A program made the translations under genes and the position numbers. Under the pieces are notes generated by a model, which was given only the letters and a program-made list of their open reading frames with translations, was not told the origin of the DNA and searched no databases. DNA of 46,850 nt from Stenotrophomonas raiganjensis (SeqCode) (lineage in GTDB: Bacteria; Pseudomonadota; Gammaproteobacteria; Xanthomonadales; Xanthomonadaceae), in NCBI RefSeq assembly GCF_030658505.1, contig NZ_JAUTXR010000095.1:1-46850 (forward strand), read 5' to 3'. Position 1 is the stretch's first letter, and every line of letters starts with the position of its first letter. Below, piece by piece: positions 7,040-14,706 of this stretch.

Positions 7040-7059
7040 GCGAAAAGTTTTCACATCCG
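7040..7059. repeat. 20-bp direct repeat, copy 2
   Basis: GCGAAAAGTTTTCACATCCG matches the promoter-proximal copy (6792-6811) at 19 of 20 positions and in the same orientation, 248 bp further upstream of the histone-like gene. Confidence 0.55.
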
Positions 7060-7190
7060 GACGCGTCGGCGTGGGGTGGAAACGCGGATTTGCGCAAAAC
7101 TGCGCACGCCCGCCGGTGCCGTTCGCGGGCCTGCTGATGCCGCATCGAGGGTGCGCAGCGAACCCTGCGTCATGAGCCCGATACGCGCGC

Positions 7191-7222
7191 CAAAACAAAA
7201 ACGGCCACCCGAAGGTGGCCGT
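7191..7222 (-). terminator. Rho-independent terminator of the gcv operon
   Basis: The stem ACGGCCACC/GGTGGCCGT (7201-7209 with 7214-7222) has a four-base loop. On the minus strand it is followed by a T-rich tail (TTTTGTTTTG). It lies 22 bp after the gcvH stop codon. Confidence 0.85.
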
Positions 7223-7244
7223 TGCAGAACCCGGAAACGACGAC

Positions 7245-7640
7245 TCAGTGGTCGTCGTTCTCCAGGACTTCGGCGTACGCGTCCGGGTCCAGCAGCTCGT
7301 TGACCTCTTCAGCGTTGGTCAGTTCGACCACGAACATCCAGCCTTCGCCGTAGGCATCTTCGTTGATGGTTTCCGGCTTGTCGGACAGGGCCGAGTTGAC
7401 CTCGACGACTTTGCCGCTGATCGGGCTGTAGACGTCCGAGGCGGCCTTCACCGACTCGACGACGGCGATCTGTTCGCCGGCCTTGGCGTCGGCGCCGACT
7501 TCCGGCAGTTCGACGTAGACCAGGTCACCCAGCAGGCCCTGGGCGTGGTCGGAAATACCGACGGTGACGCGGCCATTGCCTTCGACACGGGCCCACTCAT
7601 GGGACTTGAGGAACTTGAGGTCGCCGGGGATCTCGCTCAT
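7245..7640 (-). CDS. gcvH: Glycine cleavage system H protein
   Basis: The lipoyl carrier of the cytoplasmic glycine cleavage complex. It moves the aminomethyl group from the P protein to the T protein on a lipoylated lysine. The 131-residue length is standard. The lipoyl motif ESVKAASD is present with the modified Lys at residue 65, and the N-terminal KSHEW and [11 protein letters not shown] segments are typical. The ATG at 7640 is the start. It follows gcvT on the same strand after a 93-bp gap with no obvious signal, and ends in a good terminator. The P protein gene (gcvP) is not in the window. Confidence 0.96.
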   Translation of the reverse strand: MSEIPGDLKFLKSHEWARVEGNGRVTVGISDHAQGLLGDLVYVELPEVGADAKAGEQIAVVESVKAASDVYSPISGKVVEVNSALSDKPETINEDAYGEGWMFVVELTNAEEVNELLDPDAYAEVLENDDH

Positions 7641-7733
7641 GGGACTGCTCCAGAGATATGCAGGGGTGGAAAAAACGGGGCTAGTGTAACCAACCGGCCG
7701 CCACTGCTGTCAGTGACGACCGGCACGTTCGGA

Positions 7734-8846
7734 TCAGGCGTCGGCGAGCACGCCGGGCTGGGCCAAGCCTTCGCGCACGAACGGGAACTTGACGACGCGC
7801 ACCGGTACCTGGCGGCCACGGATGTCGACGGTGACCTCGCCGAGCTCACCGGCCGGCACGCGGGCGAACGCGATGCCCTTGGCCAGGGTCGGCGAGAAGG
7901 TGCCGGACAGGATCTCGCCCTGGCCACCAGCGGTGGTCACCGCCTGGCCGTGGCGCAGCACGCCCTTCTCGTCCATCACCAGGCCGATCATCTGGCGCGC
8001 GGTGCCGGCAGCCTTCTGCGCTTCCAGCGCGTCGCGGCCGATGAAGTCGCGGCCTTCGTCCAGCGACACGGTCCAGGCCAGCGCGGCTTCATAGGGGCTG
8101 ATCTCTTCGTCCATGTCCTGGCCATACAGGTTCATGCCGGCTTCCAGGCGCAGGGTGTCGCGTGCGCCGAGGCCGGCCGGCTTCACGCCCGCCGCCAGCA
8201 GGCGGTTCCAGAACGCGACCACGGCGTCCTGCGGCAGCAGGATCTCGAAACCGTCTTCGCCGGTGTAGCCAGTGCGGGCGACGAACAGCTCGACGCCGTC
8301 ATCGGACTGCGCCTGCAGGGCGGCGAAGCGGCCCAGCTTGGTCAATGCTGCGCGGTCGGCTTCGCGGGCCAGGCCAATCACGATGTCGCGCGCCTGCGGG
8401 CCCTGCACGGCGAGGATGGCCAGGTCCGGGCGCTGCTCGACGCTGACGCCGAACGGCGCGGCCTGCTCGCGCAGCCAGGCCAGATCCTTCTCGCGGGTGG
8501 AGGCGTTGACCACCATGCGGAAGAAATCGTCGCCCAGGTAGTAGACGATCAGATCGTCGATGACACCGCCGCGCGGATTCAGCATGCACGAGTACAGCGC
8601 CTTGCCGGTCACCTTCAGCTTGTCGACCGAGTTGGCCAGCAGGCGGCGCAGGAACGGCTTGACCTGGTCACCACGCAGGTCGACAACGGTCATGTGGCTG
8701 ACGTCGAACACACCGGACTCTCGACGCACCAGGTGGTGCTCGTCGAGCTGCGAGCCGTAGTGGATGGGCATGTCCCAACCCCCGAAATCGACCATCTTGG
8801 CGCCAAGGGCGCGGTGGGTATCGTTGAGCAGCGTCTTCTGGGTCAT
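7734..8846 (-). CDS. gcvT: Glycine cleavage system T protein (aminomethyltransferase)
   Basis: A 370-residue folate-dependent aminomethyltransferase. It takes the aminomethyl group from the lipoyl arm of GcvH, releases ammonia and makes methylene-tetrahydrofolate. Recognisable segments are the N-terminal [15 protein letters not shown], the folate-binding [16 protein letters not shown] and the C-terminal [21 protein letters not shown] at 8846 begins [19 protein letters not shown]; an in-frame TTG at 8873 adds nine residues with no support. The gene leads the gcvT-gcvH pair. I looked for a glycine riboswitch in the upstream sequence and did not find one. Confidence 0.95.
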   Translation of the reverse strand: MTQKTLLNDTHRALGAKMVDFGGWDMPIHYGSQLDEHHLVRRESGVFDVSHMTVVDLRGDQVKPFLRRLLANSVDKLKVTGKALYSCMLNPRGGVIDDLIVYYLGDDFFRMVVNASTREKDLAWLREQAAPFGVSVEQRPDLAILAVQGPQARDIVIGLAREADRAALTKLGRFAALQAQSDDGVELFVARTGYTGEDGFEILLPQDAVVAFWNRLLAAGVKPAGLGARDTLRLEAGMNLYGQDMDEEISPYEAALAWTVSLDEGRDFIGRDALEAQKAAGTARQMIGLVMDEKGVLRHGQAVTTAGGQGEILSGTFSPTLAKGIAFARVPAGELGEVTVDIRGRQVPVRVVKFPFVREGLAQPGVLADA

Positions 8847-8970
8847 GACCGGGTCCGGCAGCAGAGGAAACAAGAATCCCCATTATCCCAGATCGCTCGC
8901 CCGCAGGCGTGCCGCAGCGCAGCGGTGCGCGAAAGCGCAAGCGTGCTCCGCCCAGCCCTTTCCTTGTCGA

Positions 8971-9000
8971 GGGCCCACGAAGGCCGTGGCTCTGCCCTAC
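8971..9000 (-). repeat. SMAG-like palindrome overlapping the DUF962 stop codon
   Basis: On the minus strand this reads GTAGGGCAGAGCCACGGCC followed by a CGTGG-containing arm. That gives a GTAG-initial short hairpin resembling the SMAG family, with CCACG/CGTGG pairing. The TAG stop of the DUF962 gene is inside the opening GTAG. It is degenerate compared with the copies at 14162 and 41531, so assignment is tentative. Confidence 0.4.
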
Positions 9001-9299
9001 CAGGGCACCCGTCCGCGCAGGATGTCGGCAAACATCATCCAGTCGCCCATGAACGAGTACAGCGGATGCCGGAACGTCGCCGGGCGGTTCTTTTCGAAGA
9101 AGAAGTGGCCGACCCAGGCCAATCCGTAACCGCAGAACAGCGCACCGAGCAGCAGCATCGGTTGTCCGCGCAGAATGGCCGCCGCGACCAGCAGCAGCAC
9201 CCCGCAGCTGCCGATGAAATGCAGGCGCCTCGAGACCGGATGACGGTGCTCGTCCAGATAGAACGGGTAGAACTCGCGGAAGCTGGCGAATCGGGACAT
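8997..9299 (-). CDS. DUF962 / Mpo1-like membrane protein
   Basis: A 100-residue protein starting MSRFASFREFYPFYLDEHR. It has the family pattern of conserved histidines (DEHRHPVSRRLHFIG and, later, GHFFFEKNRPATF) and two to three hydrophobic segments. Yeast Mpo1, of the same family, is an iron-dependent dioxygenase that alpha-oxidises 2-hydroxy fatty acids; bacterial relatives are mostly uncharacterised. The ATG at 9299 is preceded by CCGGAG. It is read in the same direction as the mazG-ynfA operon upstream but separated from it by 113 bp holding a SMAG-like repeat, and it is followed by gcvT on the same strand. Confidence 0.8.
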   Translation of the reverse strand: MSRFASFREFYPFYLDEHRHPVSRRLHFIGSCGVLLLVAAAILRGQPMLLLGALFCGYGLAWVGHFFFEKNRPATFRHPLYSFMGDWMMFADILRGRVPW

Positions 9300-9389
9300 G
9301 CGCGTGCTCCGGGGGCCGTGGTCGCTGCCATCATGCGCCTTCCCGGGAGACGGCGCTGCGCGCTTGCCGCGCATGGCTTGTCGGCCTTT

Positions 9390-9416
9390 GTAGAACCGGA
9401 CCTGGCTCGGCGCTAC
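9390..9416. repeat. SMAG-like palindrome at the ynfA stop codon
   Basis: GTAG at 9390 and CTAC at 9413-9416 bound a 27-bp imperfect palindrome with CCG/CGG pairing inside. Read on the minus strand it starts GTAGCGCCGAGCC, and the ynfA stop TAG is part of that GTAG. The GCCGAGCC stretch matches the SMAG copies at 41531 and 46560. Confidence 0.45.
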
Positions 9417-9742
9417 ACCGATGCGGTGCGCGGCCCGAACATGATCACGGCCATGCCGGCCAGGCACAGTGCCGCACCGAGCAGGTCCCAGCGGCTGGGG
9501 CGGATGCCATCGACCAGCCACAGCCAGAACAGCGCGGTGCCGATGTAGACGCCACCGTAGGCCGCATAGACGCGGCCACTGGCAGTCGGGTGCAGGGTCA
9601 GCAGCCAGGCGAACAGGGCCAGGCTGGCCGCCGCCGGCAGCAGCAGCCAGACGCTGCCCCCCTTGCGCAGCCACAACCATGGCAGGTAGCAGCCCACGAT
9701 CTCGGCCAGCGCAGTCAGCAGGAACAAGCCGAGCGTCTTCAC
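9413..9742 (-). CDS. ynfA: YnfA/UPF0060 family small membrane protein
   Basis: A 109-residue inner-membrane protein of the YnfA (UPF0060) family, with four transmembrane helices and the characteristic [25 protein letters not shown] and [17 protein letters not shown] segments. Members have the size and topology of SMR-type drug exporters, but a general transport role is not established. The start is GTG at 9742: it has GGAG 5 nt upstream and overlaps the mazG stop codon as GTGA, indicating translational coupling. It is the last gene of the nudE-cysQ-mazG-ynfA operon. Confidence 0.9.
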   Translation of the reverse strand: MKTLGLFLLTALAEIVGCYLPWLWLRKGGSVWLLLPAAASLALFAWLLTLHPTASGRVYAAYGGVYIGTALFWLWLVDGIRPSRWDLLGAALCLAGMAVIMFGPRTASV

Positions 9743-10578
9743 GCTTTCTCCGCCGCCTTGGCGTGCTGCCACAGCGCTTCCTGCGCATCCAGGTCCAGTG
9801 CGGCCAACGCCTCACCCTGGGCCTCGGCCTGCGCTTCCATCGCGCGGAAGCGACGCTCGAACTTGTGGTTGGCCCCGCGCAGTGCGGCGCCCAGGTCGAT
9901 ATCGGCGTGGCGGGCCAGGTTCGCGCAGACGAACAGCAGGTCGCCCAGCTCTTCCTGCAGGCGCGCCTTGTTGCCCGCGATATCGCCGCGCTCGAACTCC
10001 TCGCGCAGCTCCTGCAGTTCCTCAGCTGCCTTGTCCAGCACCGGCAGCGGGCCCGGCCAGTCGAAGCCGACCTTGGCCGCGCGCGACTGCAGCTTCACCG
10101 CGCGCTGCCATTCCGGCAGGCCGCGCGAGATTCCGGCCAGCGCGGAGCTGTCCTTCTCGCCCTTGGCGGCACGCTCGGCGCGCTTGATCGCCTCCCAGTT
10201 GCGCATCACCCCGTCGGCATCATCGACGCTGACCTCGGCGAACACGTGCGGGTGGCGGCGCTGCATCTTGTCGCTGATCGCGCGGGCCACGTCTGCGAAC
10301 GCGAAGCTGCCCTGCTCTTCGGCCATGCGCGCATGGAACACCACCTGCAGCAGCAGGTCGCCCAGTTCATCGCAAAGATCATCGAGATCGCCGCGATCGA
10401 TCGCATCGGCGACCTCGTAGGCTTCCTCGATGGTGTATGGCGCGATGGTTGCGAAGTTCTGCTCCAGGTCCCACGGGCAGCCGCCCTGCGGGTCGCGCAG
10501 GCGCGCCATGATCGCAAGCAGGCGCTCCAGTTCTTGGCTCGCGGCAGTGTCGGTGGTGGGGGTGTCGTGCGCGCTCAT
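9739..10578 (-). CDS. mazG: Nucleoside triphosphate pyrophosphohydrolase MazG
   Basis: A 279-residue all-alpha NTP pyrophosphatase that hydrolyses (d)NTPs to NMP and pyrophosphate, removing aberrant nucleotides and, in E. coli, influencing ppGpp level. Two MazG repeats are visible. The first has [12 protein letters not shown] (residues 49-60) and [11 protein letters not shown] (70-80), with the metal-binding acidic residues. The second has [11 protein letters not shown] and [15 protein letters not shown] in the C-terminal half. The ATG at 10578 has GGAGG close upstream and follows cysQ by 13 bp. The stop overlaps the ynfA start. The length is slightly above the E. coli enzyme. Confidence 0.93.
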   Translation of the reverse strand: MSAHDTPTTDTAASQELERLLAIMARLRDPQGGCPWDLEQNFATIAPYTIEEAYEVADAIDRGDLDDLCDELGDLLLQVVFHARMAEEQGSFAFADVARAISDKMQRRHPHVFAEVSVDDADGVMRNWEAIKRAERAAKGEKDSSALAGISRGLPEWQRAVKLQSRAAKVGFDWPGPLPVLDKAAEELQELREEFERGDIAGNKARLQEELGDLLFVCANLARHADIDLGAALRGANHKFERRFRAMEAQAEAQGEALAALDLDAQEALWQHAKAAEKA

Positions 10579-10591
10579 GCGGCCTCCAGGG

Positions 10592-11395
10592 TCAATCGGA
10601 CAACCAGTCGCGCCACGGCAGGCTGGTATCACCGAGGGCAATGAAATCGCCGTTCAACAGGGTCTCGCGGCGGTTGTAGCGGAATGGCTTGCCGGTCGCC
10701 GCCGACAGCACCGCGCCACCGGCGGCATGCAGCACGCACTGGCCGGCAGCGGTATCCCATTCAGACGTTGGGCCCAGCCGTGGGTAGACGTCGAGGCCCC
10801 CCTCGGCGATCCGGCAGAATTTCAGCGACGAGCCCTGCGCGATGGTCTCGATGCGGCCCATGCGCGCCAGCAGCGCCTCGGTTTCCGGCGAGCGGTGCGA
10901 GCGGCTGGCGGCGACGCGCAGCGGGACGGTGGCCGGCGTGCGGGTGCGCAGCACGGTGTCGTGCAGGCCCTGGCGGCGATAGGCCAGCTCGCCACGCATG
11001 GCATGCCAGACGATGCCGGTGACCGGGGCCAGCACCACGCCGAACGCCGGTGCGCCCTGGTAGATCAGGGCGATGTTGACGCTGAACTCGCCGTTGCGCT
11101 TGACGAACTCGCGGGTGCCGTCGAGCGGGTCGACCAACCAGTAGGCGCCCCAGTGGCGACGCTGCTCCCACGGCACCTGCGCCGACTCTTCGGACAGGAT
11201 CGGCAGATCCGGGGTCAGCTGCTGCAGGCCCTGCTCGATCACCTGGTTGGCCGCCAGGTCGGCGGCGGTGACCGGACTGTTGTCATCCTTGATCTGCACG
11301 TCGAAGCCATCGGCATAGACCTGCATGATGGCCTGTCCGGCTTCCTGGGCGATGGCGATGGCGGTCTCGCGCAGGTCCGTGGTCAGTTTGATCAT
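10592..11395 (-). CDS. cysQ: 3'(2'),5'-bisphosphate nucleotidase CysQ
   Basis: A 267-residue inositol-monophosphatase-fold enzyme that dephosphorylates 3'-phosphoadenosine 5'-phosphate, the by-product of sulfate assimilation, to AMP. The metal-binding motifs are present: SEES (residues 68-71), DPLDGTREF (89-97) and, near the end, SEWDTAAGQCVLHAAGG. The ATG at 11395 overlaps the nudE stop as ATGA, so it is translationally coupled. The family also includes inositol phosphatases, but the operon with nudE and the sequence of the DPLDGT region favour CysQ. Confidence 0.92.
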   Translation of the reverse strand: MIKLTTDLRETAIAIAQEAGQAIMQVYADGFDVQIKDDNSPVTAADLAANQVIEQGLQQLTPDLPILSEESAQVPWEQRRHWGAYWLVDPLDGTREFVKRNGEFSVNIALIYQGAPAFGVVLAPVTGIVWHAMRGELAYRRQGLHDTVLRTRTPATVPLRVAASRSHRSPETEALLARMGRIETIAQGSSLKFCRIAEGGLDVYPRLGPTSEWDTAAGQCVLHAAGGAVLSAATGKPFRYNRRETLLNGDFIALGDTSLPWRDWLSD

Positions 11396-11955
11396 CGCGT
11401 TCCCTGCAGCCACTGGCGCGCGATGAACAGCGCTGCCAGCGAGCGTCCCTCGGAGAAGTCTTCGCGCAGCATCAACCGGTCCAGCTCGGCCAGCTTCCAC
11501 GGCACCACTTCCAGTTCTTCCGGCTCGTCGCCGGCCAGCTTTTCCGGGTACAGGTCGCGTGCCACCACCAGCCACGACTGGTGGCTCATGTAGGTCGGGG
11601 CCAGGGTCATCGCGCGCAGCACGTCGACCCGGCGCGCGCCGTAGCCGGCTTCTTCCTTCAGTTCGCGGTCGGCGGCCTGCTCAGGGGTTTCACCGGCGTC
11701 GATCCGGCCCTTGACCAGGCCCAGTTCGTAGCGGTGCATGCCGGCGGCGTATTCACGTACCAGCAGCACGGTTTCGTCGTCGAGCATCGGCACCACCACC
11801 ACCGCACCGTGCCCACGGCTGACCAGGCGTTCGAAACGGCGGCGTTCACCGTTGGAGAACTCCAGGTCCAGATGCTGGCGCTGGAAGGGACCGTTCTCCT
11901 CATCGGTGATCCGATGGATGATCGGCAAGCGACGGCCGGCACGGTCATCGTTCAT
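11392..11955 (-). CDS. nudE: ADP compounds hydrolase NudE (Nudix)
   Basis: A 187-residue Nudix hydrolase that cleaves ADP-ribose, NADH and related ADP-linked compounds. The Nudix box is complete: GRIDAGETPEQAADRELKEE followed by AGYGA. Upstream are the family segments FQRQHLDLEFSNG and VLLVREYAAGMHRYELGLVKG. The ATG at 11955 has GGAG about 8 nt upstream. It is the first gene of a four-gene minus-strand operon with cysQ, mazG and ynfA, in which three products remove unwanted nucleotides. It is divergent from bioA across 77 bp. Confidence 0.92.
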   Translation of the reverse strand: MNDDRAGRRLPIIHRITDEENGPFQRQHLDLEFSNGERRRFERLVSRGHGAVVVVPMLDDETVLLVREYAAGMHRYELGLVKGRIDAGETPEQAADRELKEEAGYGARRVDVLRAMTLAPTYMSHQSWLVVARDLYPEKLAGDEPEELEVVPWKLAELDRLMLREDFSEGRSLAALFIARQWLQGTR

Positions 11956-12032
11956 GCGGAATCTCCGCGGCGGCCGGCGCCTGCGCCGGGGCCGATAGAA
12001 TGTGCAGGCAGCAACATGTTCATGAGCCCGAA

Positions 12033-13424
12033 ATGCTAGCAGACCCAACCCCCTCCCCGCTGGCCCGGCACTGGCGGCAGCGCGACCTGCAGGTGCTGTG
12101 GCACCCGTGCACGCAGATGCGCGAACACCCGGACACCCTGCCACTGGTGCCGATCGCCCGTGGCGAAGGCGCCTGGCTGATCGACCACGATGGCAATCGC
12201 TATCTGGACGCGGTCAGCAGCTGGTGGACCAACCTGTTCGGCCACGCCGAACCGCGCATCGGTAGCGCCATCGCCGCCCAGGCCGGCCAGCTGGAACAGG
12301 TGATGCTGGCCGGCTTCGGCCACGAGCCGGCAATCACCCTGGCCGAACGCCTGCTGGCATTGGCACCACGCCAGCCCGGCCGCGAGCCGCTGGCCAAAGT
12401 GTTCTATGCCGACAACGGTTCAGCCGGCGTGGAAGTGGCGCTGAAGATGGCCTTCCAGTACTTCCAGAATCGCGGAGAGCCCCGGCGCACGCGCTTCATC
12501 GCACTGGAGAACGGCTACCACGGCGAAACCCTGGGAGCGCTGGCGCTGGGCGACATTCCCCTGTACCGCCGCGTCTACGCGCCGCTGCTGGCCGAAGGCC
12601 TGTTCGCTCCCTCACCCGATGCCTATCTGGCCGAGCCGGGCCAGAGCGCGGAGGATCGCGCACGCCAGGCCGCGGATGGACTGGCGACGCTGTTCGACCA
12701 GCACCCGGGCGAGATCTGTGCGGTGATCCTGGAACCACGCCTGCAGTGCGCGGGCGGCATGCGCATGCATGACCCGGTCTACCTGCAGCGCGTGCGCGAA
12801 CTGTGCGACGCCCACGGTGCGTTCATGATCGCCGACGAGATCGCCACCGGCTTCGGCCGTACCGGCACCCTGTTCGCCTGCGAGCAGGCCGGGGTGATGC
12901 CGGACCTGATGTGCCTCTCGAAAGGCCTGACCGGTGGCTTCCTGCCGTTGGCCGCGGTGCTGGCCACGCAGGCCCTGTACGACGCCTTCCTGGATGACTC
13001 GCGCGAGCGTGCCTTCCTGCATTCGCACAGCTACACCGGCAACCCGCTGGCATGTGCGGCCGCGCTGGCGACGCTGGACATCTTCCGCGACGACGATGTG
13101 ATCGCCCGCAACCGTGGCATTGCCTCGGTGATGGGCACGCTGGCCGCACCGTTCAACGACCACCCGCACGTGGCCGACGTGCGCCAGGCCGGCATGGTGG
13201 TGGCGTTCGAGCTGTCGCGTGGCGGCAACAAGCGCACGCCGTTCGACCCTGCACTGAGGCTGGGCCTGCACGCCTACAAGGTTGCGCTGAAGCGTGGCGT
13301 GGTGCTGCGTCCGCTGGGCGATGTGCTGTACTGGATGCCACCGTATTGCGTGGACGATGAACAACTGGAGCTGCTGGCACATACCACGCTGGCAGCGATT
13401 GACGAGGCGATTGCATGCGCGTGA
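12033..13424 (+). CDS. bioA: Adenosylmethionine-8-amino-7-oxononanoate aminotransferase
   Basis: The PLP enzyme of biotin synthesis that turns 8-amino-7-oxononanoate into 7,8-diaminopelargonate using S-adenosylmethionine as amino donor. The 463-residue length is usual. BioA-type segments are HPCTQMREHP near the N-terminus, SSWWTNLFGHAEPRI, YADNGSAGVEVALKMA, the PLP-binding LMCLSKGLTGGFLPLA with Lys near residue 296, and HSHSYTGNPLACAAAL. ATG at 12033 is taken as start; the Shine-Dalgarno is weak. A tiny frame (MFMSPKC, 12015-12038) overlaps the start out of frame. The last 10 bp overlap rsmE. No other biotin gene is present here. Confidence 0.93.
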   Translation: MLADPTPSPLARHWRQRDLQVLWHPCTQMREHPDTLPLVPIARGEGAWLIDHDGNRYLDAVSSWWTNLFGHAEPRIGSAIAAQAGQLEQVMLAGFGHEPAITLAERLLALAPRQPGREPLAKVFYADNGSAGVEVALKMAFQYFQNRGEPRRTRFIALENGYHGETLGALALGDIPLYRRVYAPLLAEGLFAPSPDAYLAEPGQSAEDRARQAADGLATLFDQHPGEICAVILEPRLQCAGGMRMHDPVYLQRVRELCDAHGAFMIADEIATGFGRTGTLFACEQAGVMPDLMCLSKGLTGGFLPLAAVLATQALYDAFLDDSRERAFLHSHSYTGNPLACAAALATLDIFRDDDVIARNRGIASVMGTLAAPFNDHPHVADVRQAGMVVAFELSRGGNKRTPFDPALRLGLHAYKVALKRGVVLRPLGDVLYWMPPYCVDDEQLELLAHTTLAAIDEAIACA

Positions 13425-14152
13425 CCCGCTGCCCCATCGACCTGGCGCTGCACAGCGGCCAGACCCTGACCCTGCCGGAAGACACCGCCAACCATCTGGT
13501 ACGGGTGATGCGCCTGCGCGAAGGTGATACCTGCGTGCTGTTCAACGGCGATGGCCACGATTACAGCGCGACGCTGACCGCGGCCGGCAAGCGCGAGGTA
13601 CAGGTCCGCATCGACGCGGTGCAGGCCATCGACAATGAATCGCCGCTGGCGATCACCCTGCTGCAGGGCATCGCCCGCGGCGAGAAGATGGACCTGATCC
13701 TGCAGAAGGCCACCGAACTGGGCGTGGCAGCGATCATTCCGGTCAATGCCGAACGCACCGAGGTGAAGCTCGATGCCGCGCGCGCCGAGAAGCGCGTGGC
13801 GCACTGGAACAATGTGGTGACCTCGGCCTGCGGCCAGTCCGGGCGTGCGCGCATTCCGCAGGTCGGATCCCCGCTGTCGCTGGCACAGGCTGCGGCGGCG
13901 CTGCCGATGGATACGCTTCGGTTGACACTGGACCCGCTGGGCACCCATCGGCTGTCGACCCTGGCGGCCGCGCCGGCGGGCGGCATCGTGATCGCGATCG
14001 GCCCGGAAGGCGGCTGGTCGCCGCGCGACCGCGATCAACTGGCGGCGGCAGGGTTCCAGGGCCTGCAGCTGGGGCCGCGGATCCTGCGTACGGAAACGGC
14101 CGGGCTGGCCGCGATCGCGGCGTTGCAGGCGCGGTTGGGCGATCTGGGGTAA
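13415..14152 (+). CDS. rsmE: 16S rRNA (uracil-1498-N3)-methyltransferase
   Basis: A 245-residue SPOUT-class methyltransferase that makes m3U1498 in 16S rRNA of the 30S subunit. It begins MRVTRCPIDLALHSGQ with a PUA-like N-terminal domain. The knotted SAM-binding C-terminal half has LQGIARGEKMDLILQKATELG, IGPEGGWSPRDRDQL and LGPRILRTETAGLAAI, all diagnostic. The ATG at 13415 lies inside the end of bioA, so the two genes are probably cotranscribed and coupled. It is convergent with the chp operon; the gap is filled by a SMAG dimer. Confidence 0.95.
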   Translation: MRVTRCPIDLALHSGQTLTLPEDTANHLVRVMRLREGDTCVLFNGDGHDYSATLTAAGKREVQVRIDAVQAIDNESPLAITLLQGIARGEKMDLILQKATELGVAAIIPVNAERTEVKLDAARAEKRVAHWNNVVTSACGQSGRARIPQVGSPLSLAQAAAALPMDTLRLTLDPLGTHRLSTLAAAPAGGIVIAIGPEGGWSPRDRDQLAAAGFQGLQLGPRILRTETAGLAAIAALQARLGDLG

Positions 14153-14161
14153 GGCCAATCC

Positions 14162-14229
14162 GTAGTAATGCCGGCCGCTGGCCGGCATCCCCAGGAATAG
14201 GGCGGTTGCCGGCCAGCGGCCGGCACTAC
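14162..14229. repeat. SMAG palindrome dimer
   Basis: GTAGTAATGCCGGCCGCTGG.. (from 14162) and its inverse ending CGGCACTAC (to 14229) are two head-to-head GTAG-initial hairpins with the arm GCCGGCC/GGCCGGC. The form matches the SMAG repeats known from S. maltophilia. It lies between the convergent stops of rsmE and chpC and could end or stabilise both transcripts. Confidence 0.85.
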
Positions 14230-14241
14230 CGGTCTGGTGGA

Positions 14242-14706
14242 TCAGGCGGCGAGCGAATCCAGCGCGGCTTCCAGCGCGTCCAGGTTCGGCAGCAGTGCGC
14301 TCTTTTCCCCCAGCAGCACGCGCATGTGCACGATCTGCGGCAGGGTCTCTTCGGAGGCGTCGGCCAGCAGGCCATCGCGCGGCACCGAGATCAACTGCGG
14401 GAAACTCTGCGTCAACAACGCATAGTAGGGGCGCTGCGCGTTGCCGCTCAGGGCCTTCAGCACCACCACCTTGTTGTGGCCACCCACGGCTTCTTCGCCC
14501 AGCCCGGAAAGCCGCGCGAAGGACACCAGCGGCACCTGCCAGCCATGCCAGCCGATTTCGCCGACCAGCCAGCGTGGCGCATCGGACACCGGCTGCACCG
14601 GCACCCGCGACATCATCTCGGCCACGGTGGCATTGGGCAGCAGCACGCGTTCGTTGCCGGCCTGGATCAGGACGCCGCGGATTTCATCATTGCTGGCGTA
14701 ACTCAT
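14242..14706 (-). CDS. chpC: CheW-like protein of the Pil-Chp system (ChpC)
   Basis: A 154-residue single-domain CheW-like protein, beginning MSYASNDEIRGVLIQAGNERVLLPNATVAE. It has the CheW fold pattern of short strands (WLVGEIGWHGWQVPLVSFARL) and a long acidic C-terminal helix. Its place as the last gene of the pilG-pilH-pilI-pilJ-chpA-chpB cluster matches chpC of Pseudomonas, which is thought to couple extra receptors to ChpA. The ATG at 14706 overlaps the chpB stop as ATGA. The family is confident; the exact role is inferred from position. Confidence 0.8.
   Translation of the reverse strand: MSYASNDEIRGVLIQAGNERVLLPNATVAEMMSRVPVQPVSDAPRWLVGEIGWHGWQVPLVSFARLSGLGEEAVGGHNKVVVLKALSGNAQRPYYALLTQSFPQLISVPRDGLLADASEETLPQIVHMRVLLGEKSALLPNLDALEAALDSLAA

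Larger units (their letters stand above)
6470..7244. other. 775-bp non-coding region upstream of the histone-like gene
   Basis: This stretch holds the histone-like leader and promoter, two copies of a 20-bp repeat, a 12-bp-arm palindrome and the gcvH terminator, each listed separately. The open frames here are low-complexity and lack ribosome-binding sites. The only one inside the leader is a minus-strand 72-codon frame (6484-6702, starting MRSSPFKTTATLMTVDMA), proline-rich and without a Shine-Dalgarno; I do not call it a gene. Base composition is clearly more AT-rich than the neighbours around 6770-6940. Confidence 0.6.

Noticed and set aside
8847..8996. Possible glycine riboswitch upstream of gcvT
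   Set aside because: The conserved glycine-aptamer pieces are not present, and the space is largely taken by a SMAG-like repeat and a short GC-rich stretch.
12015..12038. Seven-codon frame (MFMSPKC) overlapping the bioA start as a leader peptide
   Set aside because: No ribosome-binding site and no sign of attenuation; probably chance.
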